NCBI RefSeq assembly: GCF_014839805.1
Contig: NC_051121.1
Span: forward strand, 5,687,116-5,751,115
Direction of reading: 5' to 3'
Length of the DNA stretch: 64,000 bases
From: Manduca sexta
Taxonomy: Eukaryota; Arthropoda; Insecta; Lepidoptera; Sphingidae
Part shown: one piece after another, positions 12,401 through 24,100 of the stretch
Numbering within the stretch: position 1 is the stretch's first letter
Layout of the letters: each line of letters starts with the position of its first letter
The notes under the pieces: model-generated
The model's input: the letters and a program-made list of their open reading frames with translations, nothing else
Database searches by the model: none
Told to the model about the DNA's origin: nothing
Position numbers and translations under genes: made by a program

Positions 12401-13636
12401 AATATCGCAAAGATGTGATTGTACGATTAAGTACATTTTTCCAAAGTTTTGTCTTACCAAAAAAGGACAAAATTAGTGTGAAGCCGGTTTCTGTTATTGC
12501 TTGTTTCACTTCACATATCCATTAGTATACAGTATTAAGAAATTAATTTTTAAAACTTGTAATTTTTTTTGTAAAGGTAGGTTTCCAATCCTCGCGTCCT
12601 AGCGTTGCCGATGCGTTCCTCTGTCTGTCTTATTGAAAGCAGTGACGCGCACAGGGTCACTGGCTTCCGATAAGGTAGACAGAGGCGCGTGTCGAGTTTA
12701 CGTTTGACGCAATGATCGGAAGCACACCTTAATAGTTTTTTATTTGGCTAAACATCATTGTGAAACAAGCACCCTGTATTCAAATCTGGGTCATTAATGT
12801 TTGACTGAGCCTATCAAGTGATAATGGATATAGTATGATGGTAATATAATTTATTGTAAATATTTGTATGAATACATTGTTTTCATGTAATATGTTGTTT
12901 CATTTCGAATCCTTTGGCGACCCCCTACACCATCATGCTATAGCCAGGTCTGCAGAATAAATTCAAAACAAATTAATGATCATGTTAATCTTCTTTATAG
13001 GAGAAACGATCTAGCTAAAAATTTCGTGAGTTTGATATTTTTATTAGTATTTAAAAATTTTAGTTATCAGTTTTTTTTGTTGACTGTATTAAACAATAAA
13101 AACAGTTTGCATAATTGTTGAGAAAATATTATACTCTATTTTGGGACCTAATTTTTTAGTAACACTAGATAGATGGTACTATAAGTAGGTAATAATAATA
13201 TTCATATGCTATAGACTGGCTTATACATGTAACTTGCGTAGTCTTGGTCTGGAAATATACCATTACAGTAGCGACAATCGTTGATGGTATTGTGGGTCGC
13301 AGCCCAAATATCTGATAACTTTGACTTGATAATTACGTCAGTTGCAATTTTACACACAAACATAAAAAAAATGTCTTGTTTTTATACCTCTTGTCAAATC
13401 AACGAGAGTGACACAATAGTCTAAACTACAGAGAAATACGCTCTCAAGTAGGAAGGATGACATTCCCAATACTTTACACGAATAATAAACACGTGTACAA
13501 TTCAACAGGTAAGAAAATATCGATAGCAGAGCCGCAGGACATGGTGGATGCTGTAAAGGAAGCGCTCAAACAGAAGAAATCCATCCCAGGGGCGACTGAA
13601 GACGATGATCTGAAGGAGTCGAGAAGCAAGGGCTAA
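6491..13636 (+). CDS. Tid1: Mitochondrial DnaJ co-chaperone Tid1/DNAJA3, soluble isoform (482 aa)
   Basis: Coding exons: 6491-6659, 6840-7048, 7267-7500, 8071-8239, 8582-8676, 9252-9410, 9807-9878, 10656-10763, 11182-11287, 13509-13636 (1449 nt). All sites are GT-AG and phases agree. The ATG at 6491 is chosen because it gives a basic, Ser/Arg-rich presequence without acidic residues near its start, typical of mitochondrial import. Residues 76 to about 140 are the J domain (DYYKVLGV) with HPD at 104-106, which stimulates Hsp70 ATPase activity. A short Gly-rich linker follows. Residues 230 to about 292 are the four-repeat zinc domain ([32 protein letters not shown]); repeats 1 and 3 end in Arg where Gly is usual. 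The C-terminal substrate-binding domain contains [15 protein letters not shown] and [12 protein letters not shown], as in DNAJA3. The last exon adds a charged tail ending ESRSKG. Poly(A) signal AATAAA is at 14082-14087. The partner is mitochondrial Hsp70. Confidence 0.93.
7586..7770 (+). repeat. Interspersed repeat starting AAGCTGAAGAGTTT (Tid1 intron 3)
   Basis: The fragment begins AAGCTGAAGAGTTTCTTTGTT and continues with eroded text matching related copies at 9427-9560, 38665-38830 and 53095-53280. Better copies end in a GC-rich stem like GCGGGCTAAGCCGTAGGC followed by AGCT. That end recalls Helitron 3' hairpins, but I cannot show Helitron origin from these fragments. Confidence 0.5.
9427..9560 (+). 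repeat. AAGCTGAAGAGTTT repeat fragment (Tid1 intron 6)
   Basis: A second copy of the family at 7586-7770, recognisable from TATAAAGCTGAAGAGTTTG at its start. It is truncated and divergent and lies immediately after the donor of the exon ending at 9410. Confidence 0.5.
10228..10518 (+). repeat. Short interspersed element in Tid1 intron 7
   Basis: A block running from CTAGTTGACCTGACAGACGT to a segment containing AAATCGGTCCAGCCGTTCAC and ending in ATACATAGAT. The ATCGGTCCAGCCGTT motif occurs in many insect repeats with 'TATATACATAGAT'-type ends. It contains short direct and inverted CTGACAGTTAT-like motifs (about 10299 and 10320). It is non-coding and of unassigned class. Confidence 0.5.
11488..11819 (+). 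CDS. Tid1: Alternative terminal exon of Tid1 encoding a membrane-anchored C-terminus (550-aa isoform)
   Basis: The exon is preceded by a good acceptor (TTTATTTTACAG) and joins the donor at 11287 in the correct phase (G plus AC gives Asp441). It then reads 109 further codons to a stop at 11817-11819. The encoded tail is hydrophilic for about 44 residues, then has one hydrophobic span of about 18 residues ([17 protein letters not shown], near residues 486-502). A charged segment ending [13 protein letters not shown] follows. The spliced product would be 550 aa and could be anchored in a mitochondrial membrane, unlike the form using 13509-13636. AATAAA at 11934-11939 would end this transcript, so the choice couples splicing with polyadenylation. 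The splice sites and signal are visible; expression is inferred. Confidence 0.75.
11934..11939 (+). terminator. Poly(A) signal for the membrane-anchored Tid1 isoform
   Basis: AATAAA lies 115 bases after the stop at 11819. It is suitably placed to end the transcript that uses the alternative terminal exon. Confidence 0.5.
12573..12732. mobile_element. Hairpin MITE between the two Tid1 terminal exons
   Basis: An imperfect palindrome of about 160 bp. The outer ends AAAGGTAGGTTTCC and GGAAGCACACCTTA pair. Inner segments CTCTGTCTGTCTTATTGAAA and GATAAGGTAGACAGAG also pair, and AGTGAC/GTCACT lies near the loop. It is moderately GC-rich, non-coding, and set between the poly(A) signal of one isoform and the terminal exon of the other. 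Confidence 0.6.
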
Positions 13637-15143
13637 TTAGGCGATAAAAATCGGTATAACAGCACGCAATATAAGTGAGAATAGTATGAAACGCTTTGGA
13701 AATGATACTCAAGCATATTTATTAGATAAATTATTATTAGTCTATTGGTACAAAATCTTTGCCAGTTTACATTTGGTAACAAATGTGTAAAGCATTGTGG
13801 TAAAAAAAACGAAAATATTTAAACATTATTCCCGACTGTACTTACATACAAAAATGTTCAGGTGCGGTTTTTTTATTGCTGTTCTTATTTATATTGCATA
13901 TGCAAGACTCGAGACGCTAAATCCTCGTAGAAAATAATTCCAATATCAGTTTACTTTCCAGACATATTCGCCTCAAACTGAAATATTTTTGTTAAACTAT
14001 TTTTGTATGCCAAAAATACAACATCCTATAACGTTTGCGCACGCGTTTTAGCAATTCTGTGATAATATGGTTTATGGGCAAAATAAAGATTTTTCACAAA
14101 ACAAATTTTTGTTAGCTGACTTTTGAATATTGTTCCAAACATGCGAATAAAATATTTAGCTAAACAAAAACGAATCAATTGATTTACTGCTGTATATAGC
14201 CGTTGACTAGTTTGTAGGAAATGGTAGATAAATAAACAATGAAATTAAAATGGTATTTTTATTTATAAGGTTCCGATAATAATACATATTATATTATAGG
14301 GGTCACTACGAAATAAAATGGGCCCCCTTTTTTTGTAGTAATACCCTACAATAATAATTTCTAGTTTGTTGCATATGGATGTTTTGTATCCGACTTGATA
14401 ATGCAGAGGCCACTGGCCCACTACTACACATAATGAAAATTAATATGCAACGTACAGCTATTTTCATTAAATGATCCTAATCTCAATCTACAATCCGATT
14501 CCGAGAATGAACCAATCAGAACAACTCATTTGAAAACATGTCAAAAAAACCTGTGTTTTGATTGGTCCAATTTTTAAGATAGATCAAAAATGGCAGTGGC
14601 TCGTTTCTATAAGACAGTATCCAATAACCGTTGTGTTTTCATTTCGATTTTCCGAACCTCAGTTTACAGTTATACGATTATCCGGATTACCAGCCGTGAG
14701 CCACGAATTAAAGCCTCTTTAGCTTATTTCATTACAGAAAAATTTTTACTGGCAAGGAAAAAAATATGCAATTCATCTATTATTCTCTGACTGACTATAC
14801 ACCCAGACATTGTTATGCGTGTTGTCAGTAGTTTATATGGTCTTTGGAGTAGAGATATATTTGTTGCCAGAATAATGCTGTCATTATTAAGCGTCGAGGT
14901 TTCCATATATATTATAACTCTGCGTCGAGGGCCAGAAACTAATCGAGGCATACACGTCTCTAGTTGGTTGATATTATATTTTGACTACGGTGTTATAATT
15001 ATCTTTGCTACAGTGTACATTTTCGAGCTCAATGTGGATATAAATAAAAACTATGGACTTATCAAAATATATGTTTGCCATAGAAATGTTGTATCGTCAT
15101 TTAAAAATTCCAATTTCAAAATAAACAATTGACGGTAAGTATT
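13637..15143. other. Convergent 3' region between Tid1 and the K2P-like gene
   Basis: This contains the Tid1 3' UTR with AATAAA at 14082-14087, and the 3' UTR of the minus-strand K2P-like gene. Around 14510-14570 the text CCAATCAGA ... TTGATTGG forms a loose inverted repeat that may be an old MITE. Open frames here (for example 14590-14790) have no recognisable protein content, and I treat them as chance. Confidence 0.5.
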
Positions 15144-18100
15144 TCAGTCTTCGATTTTCTCAATATCGAATAGTCTGTATTTCTCGCTCATGCAGTTAAC
15201 GGCTGGGCTGTTGTGTCGTTTGATGGTGGCAAGCATACAGGCCAGCAAAGTCATGGCGCCTTCCACGTAAAATCCGTACAGTACACGCACGAAACTTTTT
15301 ACCTAGAATAAGAAAAATATTTAGCATTTGCTCTAAGACTTAAAATGTAAAAAAAATTGAATGCGCCATAATGTGGAGTAAATCTTTTATACATTTGAAT
15401 GACATTTTATATATGGATAAACCTAATTCTAAAGAATAATTTATAGGACAAAATAATTTTGAATACGTCGATAATGTATGGGACTTTAGTTATCCTAACT
15501 ACTCTGAGATTAGAGAAAAAACTGCTACCACATGACGCTTTTCTGTCAGACATTAACTTGGTCATGTAAAAAGTGTGAGCTGTACATTACTTGCCACATA
15601 AAAGCGAAATCATAGGCACTAATAGAAGAGGCAGGGTGGTGGTAAAAAAATACTAATCCACGAGAATTGATAACCCCGTAACTTCCAATTCGTGAAAGCT
15701 GAGGTTTATAGGTACTTACGTGTTCCAACCCGCCACTAGTGGTGAACTCCAGCGGAAACATGACCACTTCGAGCGGTTCTTTGTCGCGCAGTACGCCAAA
15801 AGCAACAGCGCCGGTCACGTAGTACGCCGTCATTGCCAAAGGTACGCAGCGACATGCGAACAGTACGCCGATTACACGCTAAAAGATAATTACTCAATAA
15901 AATTGGGTCAGCACTACATGCTTAACTTAAAATTTTACCTAAAACTAGAAATTCTGGCAAATATAATATTCTACAGAGGTCTGAGAAGTGGCGTAATTAG
16001 TTGATCAATAGAGTAAGTGCAATAAAATTGGCCCTCTCGGCCTAATATCTAAGGTTAAACTGATGCGATAGAAAAAGTCTTGAACAGCGCTATACAGTGT
16101 TATTGCGAAATGATGACTCCGAATTCGTGGTATTCTGTCACTACCGCACCGCGACTTCATAATCATTTTACGGACTCACCATGATTTTCCTGCGAAAGTT
16201 ACACATTTTTGAAGTCTTTAATACTTCCGAATTTCTGCTGCAGTTAGGACTCCCTGAAACAGAACACTATTAGACCAATGCTTATTTTTGCTCCTCAAAG
16301 ATTCGAGTTTCGTGGTAAATTGTGCGGACATTTAGAGCCCTTTATACTTTTTCTAAGGTTTCTTATGACGACATGATATAAACTAATAACAAGTAAATTA
16401 TTTTCTTTATCATCTTAATGTGTAAGAATATAAGTGTAAGAAATGTGCTATATTAACGTTTCATAATATAATAAACAAACCGAGTAAATAAAATAAATTC
16501 AATGAAGAAAATTCGAGTATTTTATGTGATCCCAGGGATTATATCTACCTACGTATTAAATGATATTAACTTTTCCATTGAATTCTCGGTGGGCCGAGTT
16601 TTCTTTGTATTTAACCGTTTTTATAAATATTTTGGGCTTAGTGGGATAACGGGGCACAAAAGGTTTATTTTTATTCTCACACGCTTGTCTCATGCCGCGC
16701 ATTTATTAATTTCGTTTTGCCTTCGAGTTTTTAAAGTATATTTTTCCAAGCTGTTTTGATTGTAAGTGGTCATAATACTTTATTCTGATAGAATATATAC
16801 GAGTGAAAACTTAAGCATGCTGCGGACTGCAGACTCATAATTTTCTATTATGGCCGGGCCATCAATATAATGTTGTATTTCCGTGGCGTAGTTGCAATGT
16901 GTATGCGTAACGAGTACAACTATTGCGCTAAGGTCCTAGCTTAAAATCCTGGGACGCGTTAAAAATTATTGTGATTGGGATTGTCCGTCTTAAATATTAC
17001 CCAACCGCAGCTTGAAGTCAGGAAGTTGATGGTGTGATAACTCTGTATATGGGAAAGCACGTAAAGCCTTAGTCCTGCCTGATTTCTATCCGGTAAAGTT
17101 GGATTGCCTTCTCACCAGAAAATGAGGGTGAAGGAATAGACAGTGCACCTGTGTATGTTTGTGTGTGCGCCCACACTTGTGACTATAATATCTCCTGCGT
17201 ACCTGGCTGATCATCGAATTTCGACCAGAAGGGATTAATTCCTATTGTCTATAGGTTGCATACGAATATTTCAGTGCAATATGGTCATTTAGAAAAGTAG
17301 TATTATAATATTTTGACCACTTTACCGCAGCCGTGACGGCTTTCCAACTCCCACTATTCAATAGCTCGTAAAAAACAGTAAACATTATAACTACTAGCTC
17401 TCTGCGTTCATAATATTCAAAATTTATTTTAGAGATCCCTTGATTACGTACACTAAACTTTGTTGTTAGACGAGTGCTGGCAGATTTAATGTTAAGCTAT
17501 TAGTGCGTGGGCGAAATTGGGATTTAAATCTAAAATCCTTGCTAAGTGGATAAATATAGCTTTGTTTATTTTGGATAGTGTATTGTGAAAATGCAAATTT
17601 TAATGATGGGATTAAGTATTCAATACTTTCTATGGGATTTATTTCTCTTAACATCAGGGCCCATATTCTGTATGATAGTGTAAACACGTAACGCGGCCGT
17701 GTCATGTTATCTTCGAGAAATGTGCGTGGAATGGTATTCTGTAAGCCAAATTTCTATAGTCCTAAACATGATGCGTTGCGTTCCGTGCTTGTTACACACT
17801 GTTAAAATAACGTGCGGGGTAGAGAACAAGGCCCCAGGTGTAGTTATACCACTTTGCCGAGCCACAATAAAAAAAATTGATGGCGTATTTCGTATCGATT
17901 TGGTAGGTAATCATATCGCGTTATTTATAGAAATAATTGTTGTTGCATTTTTTTTTGTCAATCATACGAGTATGCTACAGAAAAGTATTATAATTCAAGT
18001 ATGATCGGAGTTATGAGTTTTGGGGTAGTTACCACAAATCCACCGTAGATGCGGTCATTAATAAAATTATTCAATCACTAAGTGATATACTACTTTAATA

Positions 18101-21100
18101 ACACAAACTTTAATATCATTAGGGATAATATTTAGTAAATGCTATAACTTGGGCTAGACATACTTGATGCGGTAACTTGTTAACCTTAATTTTATTCGTG
18201 TTATATTTTGAGGGCCGTAGATGTAAATCCATTGCGCTCAGAAGTGCTCTGTCCAATGATATGCTGTTTAGTTTAAGTCCCGATTGTTAGCGGTTAAATC
18301 ATTATTTTTATAAAAAGATCCTACCCTATGTGATTGGTTCACTAATATTATCGTTAGTAGGTAAGGTCAATGGATTTTAATCCACCTACGGGGCTATATC
18401 CGTCTTTATGCAATCACAGGAGTTCTAATCGAAGGACATACTTAAAGATTATAACACGGTTACATTCAATTATGACACATATTTTTATTCAATCTGGAAC
18501 AAAGGAAAGTGTGGAATTACACCAGAAATAATTATCTATAACAGCCGTCAACAAAACAGTCTGTGTTTTACCAAATACGTACAAAGGTTATTTTATATAC
18601 GTGTTTACGTCATTAATACTTAAAATTCCCCTGGTCAAGCTCCCGTTACTTCAATTCCAGTAAAATAACAAGGGAATGTTCATATAAAGTGAGGATATTG
18701 TGTGGGCTGAAACGTTTCCCTGACAGGCTTGTTAGTAAACATTGCGGTGCAGCGCAGTCGCTAAAATATTTACCGATACCCGATACCCACGATATTGCTG
18801 CAAAATGTCAACGATGCTACAATATCGTTGTTTATTATTTTAAAAGTACACTGTTGTAATAAAATACTCATAGCACTATATAACTTTTTTAATTTATTTT
18901 TTTTGGGTGTCGTACCCCGCAGTCAACACCTGGTGAAACCCGCGAATGGGTTACTTGAATCACCCGGCTTAACGATTGCCAGGTCCTGGAGGAAATGCGG
19001 GAGGGGACAGCTGGAAAGGAAGTGTGTAGGCAAGATAAGGAAACCTCTTAGGTGGAAGGAGGGGAGAAGGCTAAGAACTGTTCGCAAGCCCTTATAGGGC
19101 TCAATGCGAATTGGCAACCATGAGGTATACACAGTTAACTGTGTGTCTAAGACCGCGACAAATGTTCCCCCGTGCATGCGCGTGCATTCAGTGTGGAGAC
19201 CGAGTGTACAAGATTGCCTCGGGCAGGGGGGGGGGTGAACTTATTTCAATTAAGGAGGACTATTCCGTCTACGGGGGCTTATCCGTCTTTTTGTAATTAC
19301 GCGCATTCGTGTCGAAGGTCAGCTATATAGGTAAAATAGTATTACATCTCTTGTGTACGTATACGGCTATCAAAACTGTCCTTCCATTAGAACGTCCGTA
19401 ATTGCAAAAAGACGGATTCCCCCCCGTAGACGGGAAAGGGCCCCTCGAATATACTTATATATATTGACCTCTATACTAGCTTAAGTTATATCCATTTAAG
19501 TTACGAGCAACCTTTTCAGTGTTTCTTATCTCGTTTTCGACTTTCTTCAAGCCGGCCCACAAAGAATACTTATATCGAGTTCTTTGTTTTACCATAAAAG
19601 TACGGAGTAGGCGGTCTAATAATTTAATTAGAAATGATGTATACTGTTATCTTTAGTGATGGAATATTAACCATATTCATGAAGCGTTCTGCTTGCGGCT
19701 TGAATCCCCTAATCGAAATATGTGAAGGTTCCGATAATATAATGTACTAGTAAATCTACATCAATATTAAAAAGATTAAAATTTTGTAAGTGGGGTTTAT
19801 CTTTGCAACTGGTCATACAATTCAAAAAAACATTTAACTAATCAACTATATTTCCCTTCATAGCTATACGGTATATTTATACCAGAAACAAATTTTAACA
19901 GCAACGAAACCGATCAATTTGTTTTCAATAACTTCAATACACTCGGTTGGTCTAAAATCGGAGTTAAATTACCAGAATGTGTGTTCAAATTAAACGCGTC
20001 GCATACGGTACGTGTCACTGAGTGCCTGGAATACAGTTTATTGCATAACTACGGTTTGCTTTGCGTTTACCCACATCTATCAGAATTTATCGGTGTTTGA
20101 ATATATGGTATGGACGGTAATTTTTTATTTAGTGTCCATTTAATTACAACATAATTAACAGAGAAGTATGTCAGAATCGTGCATTGGCAAACCATAGTCT
20201 CTGCCTACTCCTATGGATAGAGGCGTGATACTATGTATGTATGTATAATAACCAAAATATTGTTTAACGCAAAATGGCCAGTAAATCGAAAAATTTGTAA
20301 TTTCTTTCACTACAAGTAGTCTTTGTTATTACTAGTGAATAGTTAATATGAGCTCTGTTTTATATACTGTCCCACTGTTGGGCACGGGCCTCCTCTACTA
20401 CTGAGAGGGATTAGGACTTAGTCCACCACGCTGGCCTAGTGCGGATTGGTAGACTTTACACACCTTCGAAATTCCTATAGAGAACTTCTAAGGTGATCAG
20501 GTTTCCTCACGATGTTTTAAGTAAATAGTTGATATGCTGTATTTAGCTTTTGCTCACAGCTTCACTGGTTTATGATTCGGTTTATGACAAAGATTTTAAA
20601 AGGTAGACTATATTTTTTTGGGTTTCAAACTTACTCCATAAGAAATTTGACCAAAATTAGTTATGCCATGAAACAAAAATGGACAGAGTTAATTTCGCAT
20701 TTACAATATTGATATTATGTATCAATACACTCAGCGAATCACGTTTTCCAGCGTGTGGTAGAAAGGTTTTGTAGGCTGGTATAATTCTAGCAACCATAGA
20801 AGGTTATAATGTAGGTTTGAAAGTCTTTTATTGAACGTTTTTTATTTTATTACTCGTACTTACTAGAAAAATCTTTTCAATATAATTCAAGCCGTGGCTT
20901 GTAAAGTAAAAATTTACCTTCACATGAGTGCACCACCGCAAGTTGAAAAATATTGTAATAGAGTTTTCCAACCACTGCGTAGATGAAAGCAAGGCGATTT
21001 AAAATAGTTTACTTACTGGAAATCCAGGTGCGGATCGTAGGGGTAAAGTTATGGGCATCATGACCCTTAATAGTTAAGGAAAATATTTCTAACATAAAAA

Positions 21101-24100
21101 TATTTTTATACAATACTACCTTTTGCTCGCGACTCCCCGAAAAACATTTTTTCCGGTATGCAGATTTCCTTATGATGTTTTTTTTCACCGTTAATGCAAA
21201 CGATATAATATATTTCACAAAGTATACCCACATAATTTGAGAAAAGTCACAGGTGTGTGTCCTTGGGTTTTGAGCCTGCGGACTTTCGTCTCGGCAGTCC
21301 GTTTCACAACCAATTAAGCCATTGCAGCTTCATACATTAGTGAGTATCGATGAAATAAGTCCAGGTAAACATTCTCCGTAGGATGTTATGTTTATAATGT
21401 ACAATGCATAATTATTTTCGATAAATCATTACGATTTATCAGTAGTAATAAATCACAAGCATAGTATTTCAATCAAATATGGAGTTTCAGAAATTTCTTA
21501 TCCTATTTCTACAATGAACCGCTTTCTTGTCTCATTACAGGTAACTAGTAGTATAATGCTCATGATTTTGAAATTCGCAAATATTTCAATTGCTAGGGAA
21601 TATAAATTGTCTCCTGTAGGTGCCGGAATAAATCCTGTGTTATATAGAAAGGTGGTAATATTTTAAACCTTTTGTCCCACCAAATACGCATTTTTTAAAT
21701 ATATTTTTATACATTGGTTAATAGTAATCCGACACGCATGGGTGGATATAATCTAGATTGTAAAAGAAATCGTGCGTAAAATCTAGTTATAAACGAAGCT
21801 AGCATAGTAAACGTAATTCCCAAAGTTATTTAAATTAAATTCGCTTCAAGTACCTTGGAAACCGCAGCTCTGTTAGCATTGGGAGGCGTAAGGGACTTAC
21901 GTTTAGTGGATTTAACATACCTTTTTTATTATCAAGACCCGTTTTTCCTTCCACGAGTGGATTTTTATCTTGAATTTTCCTTCTTAATCTGTCTATAAAT
22001 GATTCCACGTGAACGTTAACACATGTACTCATGTTAACCACTGGAAATGATTTTACCATTACATTTTATTAGTTCATATATTTACAGGGAATGGAATGGA
22101 TATTGGATTTTATTTTTGCACATATTAAAAGACTTTATTGGAAAACCGTTGGATGTCGTGATTTTCAAAACTGCTTAACTCTATAAGCCGTTTGGCCAGA
22201 CTCCAAGTTACAGTTACCATTTCAAAACGTAGTTGAGGATTTTCAATGACATCTTACTAGAATTGGACTTACTAAGATATATATGCGTTGGTACTGCTAA
22301 TAAAGCGTAAATTAAAGCTGATGTTCTGCCCCATAGCGTCTGTGGTACCGGGGCGCCAAAACCTGTAACCAAAACGCAATCTCATGTTTATTTCTGGCAC
22401 GTTAAGCAGGGGTGGAAGTACTACACCCATAGTTTACCGACCATATATTGACAGTTGGCAGGCTATCTAAGTGCCCGCCCTGTGGAATGGGGGCGTTTGG
22501 AGAATTCCACCACGGTATCCCCTGCCTGTCGTAAGAGGCGACTAATAGGGGCCACGAAGGGGGTCGTCGGCGGGCAGCAGGGGGCTGTCCGCCCTAGTGC
22601 ATTTTTGTGCATTTTTGCACATCTTTCGGTTGACCTCCGGGATGGACGGCAGTGTGCTGTTGTCCTGACACTGCCGTAGACGCCGAGGGCGTCCTTCGGT
22701 GCGCGGGGGCTTCTGAGCCCCCCCCTCCCCATAGGAGACGGGCCGCAAGGCGGCACCGCGCAGGGGCGGCTGCGGTCGCAGACTAGACACTTCAACGTCA
22801 GAGGAAGCCCGCAGCCGTCCCTAATGCGCCGAAGAGGGCCACCGCGGAGTTTTAGCTGGTAGGCCGTGCATAGGTTAAGTTGTATATAGGGTTAGGGACT
22901 CGGCCCGGCGGTCGCCCGAAGGTCGTCATCAAATCCGGGCGGCTCAACGCCGGGCCGTAAGGCACGGTTACCCCAGCATAACCGCTCAGTCGCCCCCCAC
23001 GAAGGCTGGGCGGTAGTAATAAGGTACTTCCTAAAAAAAAAAGACTATCTAAGTGCAATAAGATACCAAGGGGCCGTTCCGTATGCGCTGAAGAAGGCTA
23101 CCGCAGGTTTTGGTTGGTATGCCGTAAGGTATAATAGGGTTAGCGACTCGGGCCAATTCTCGATTGCATGATGCTACTCTTAAGTGTTGACATTGGACCG
23201 TAAGACTGGTTAAACCGATGTATCCATTCCGCTTACCCCCTAGTGGTGATAGCGACAACGCGTTTTTTCTGTACCAGAAATAGGCCAATTGACAGTGGTT
23301 TTTTTTTATGTGCTAAGTTTCATACATATAACCTGAATATTATTCTCCGGCTTGTGAAGCTAGTTTCAATATTTCGAAAAAAATTATCGCTAAGTCAATT
23401 AGCGTACTAACCATCCCATTTTTTACGTCAATTCATTTTTTGTTCCAATCCCGGCAACCTGAATGTTTCCTTTCGATCGAACAATTCACTTTTTGATTTA
23501 AACCTATATTACACGCCAGTCAAAGTTTTACACCTAAAAACTGACTGCAATATGTTTGCAATGAGGAAACATATTATGTCATACCAATATCTCAAAAAGA
23601 TTAAACAAAATAAAACCAATTTTCATAATATATTTATACATTCTGTAACACGAATAGCCTACAAAGGTACACTTTATGTTCTCCAATGGAATAAAAACAT
23701 TGAATGTTATCATTTGTCTCGGAATAGGGTCCTTCGTCTTATTTATCTTATCTATGTAATTACGTTGTGTTATATATACATTATTATTATCTTTCTGAAC
23801 CGCGTATGGTAAATTGAAATCGAATCTTCCTTTTGTTTTGGACACCTTACATGGTTTGAGGTGGTTAACACTCATTCTGTTAACATTGGATATTTAATAA
23901 TAATATTTTTTTATTGTAAATAACCGAATTTGTTTACAATTTCAATGGTTACAAATTACAAGTTTAGTATGAAAAACAAAAAAATAACATATGTCAGAGG
24001 TACCCAAACTAGGCTAGGCCTGTACCTTGGGTTACCAGAAACAATTTAAATATAAAATATATTTTGGTTTTCTATAACTTGTTTGCTAGGTGAGCACTAA

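Noticed and set aside
15144..16206. Independent 114-aa two-TM membrane protein starting at the internal ATG (16206)
   Set aside because: The exon is open upstream of that ATG and in phase with the channel exons. The two segments match K2P TM3, pore 2 and TM4 by position.
20918..20974. Additional K2P exon as part of the main gene model
   Set aside because: Splice sites and phases fit, but exon 21921-22040 gives a better TM2 continuation (VNM...) and links exons 5 and 7 by itself. The candidate also lies inside a split SINE. Kept only as a finding.
22463..22795. GC-rich open frames of 74-110 aa on both strands
   Set aside because: They fall inside a truncated LINE insertion. The frames are by-products of GC content.
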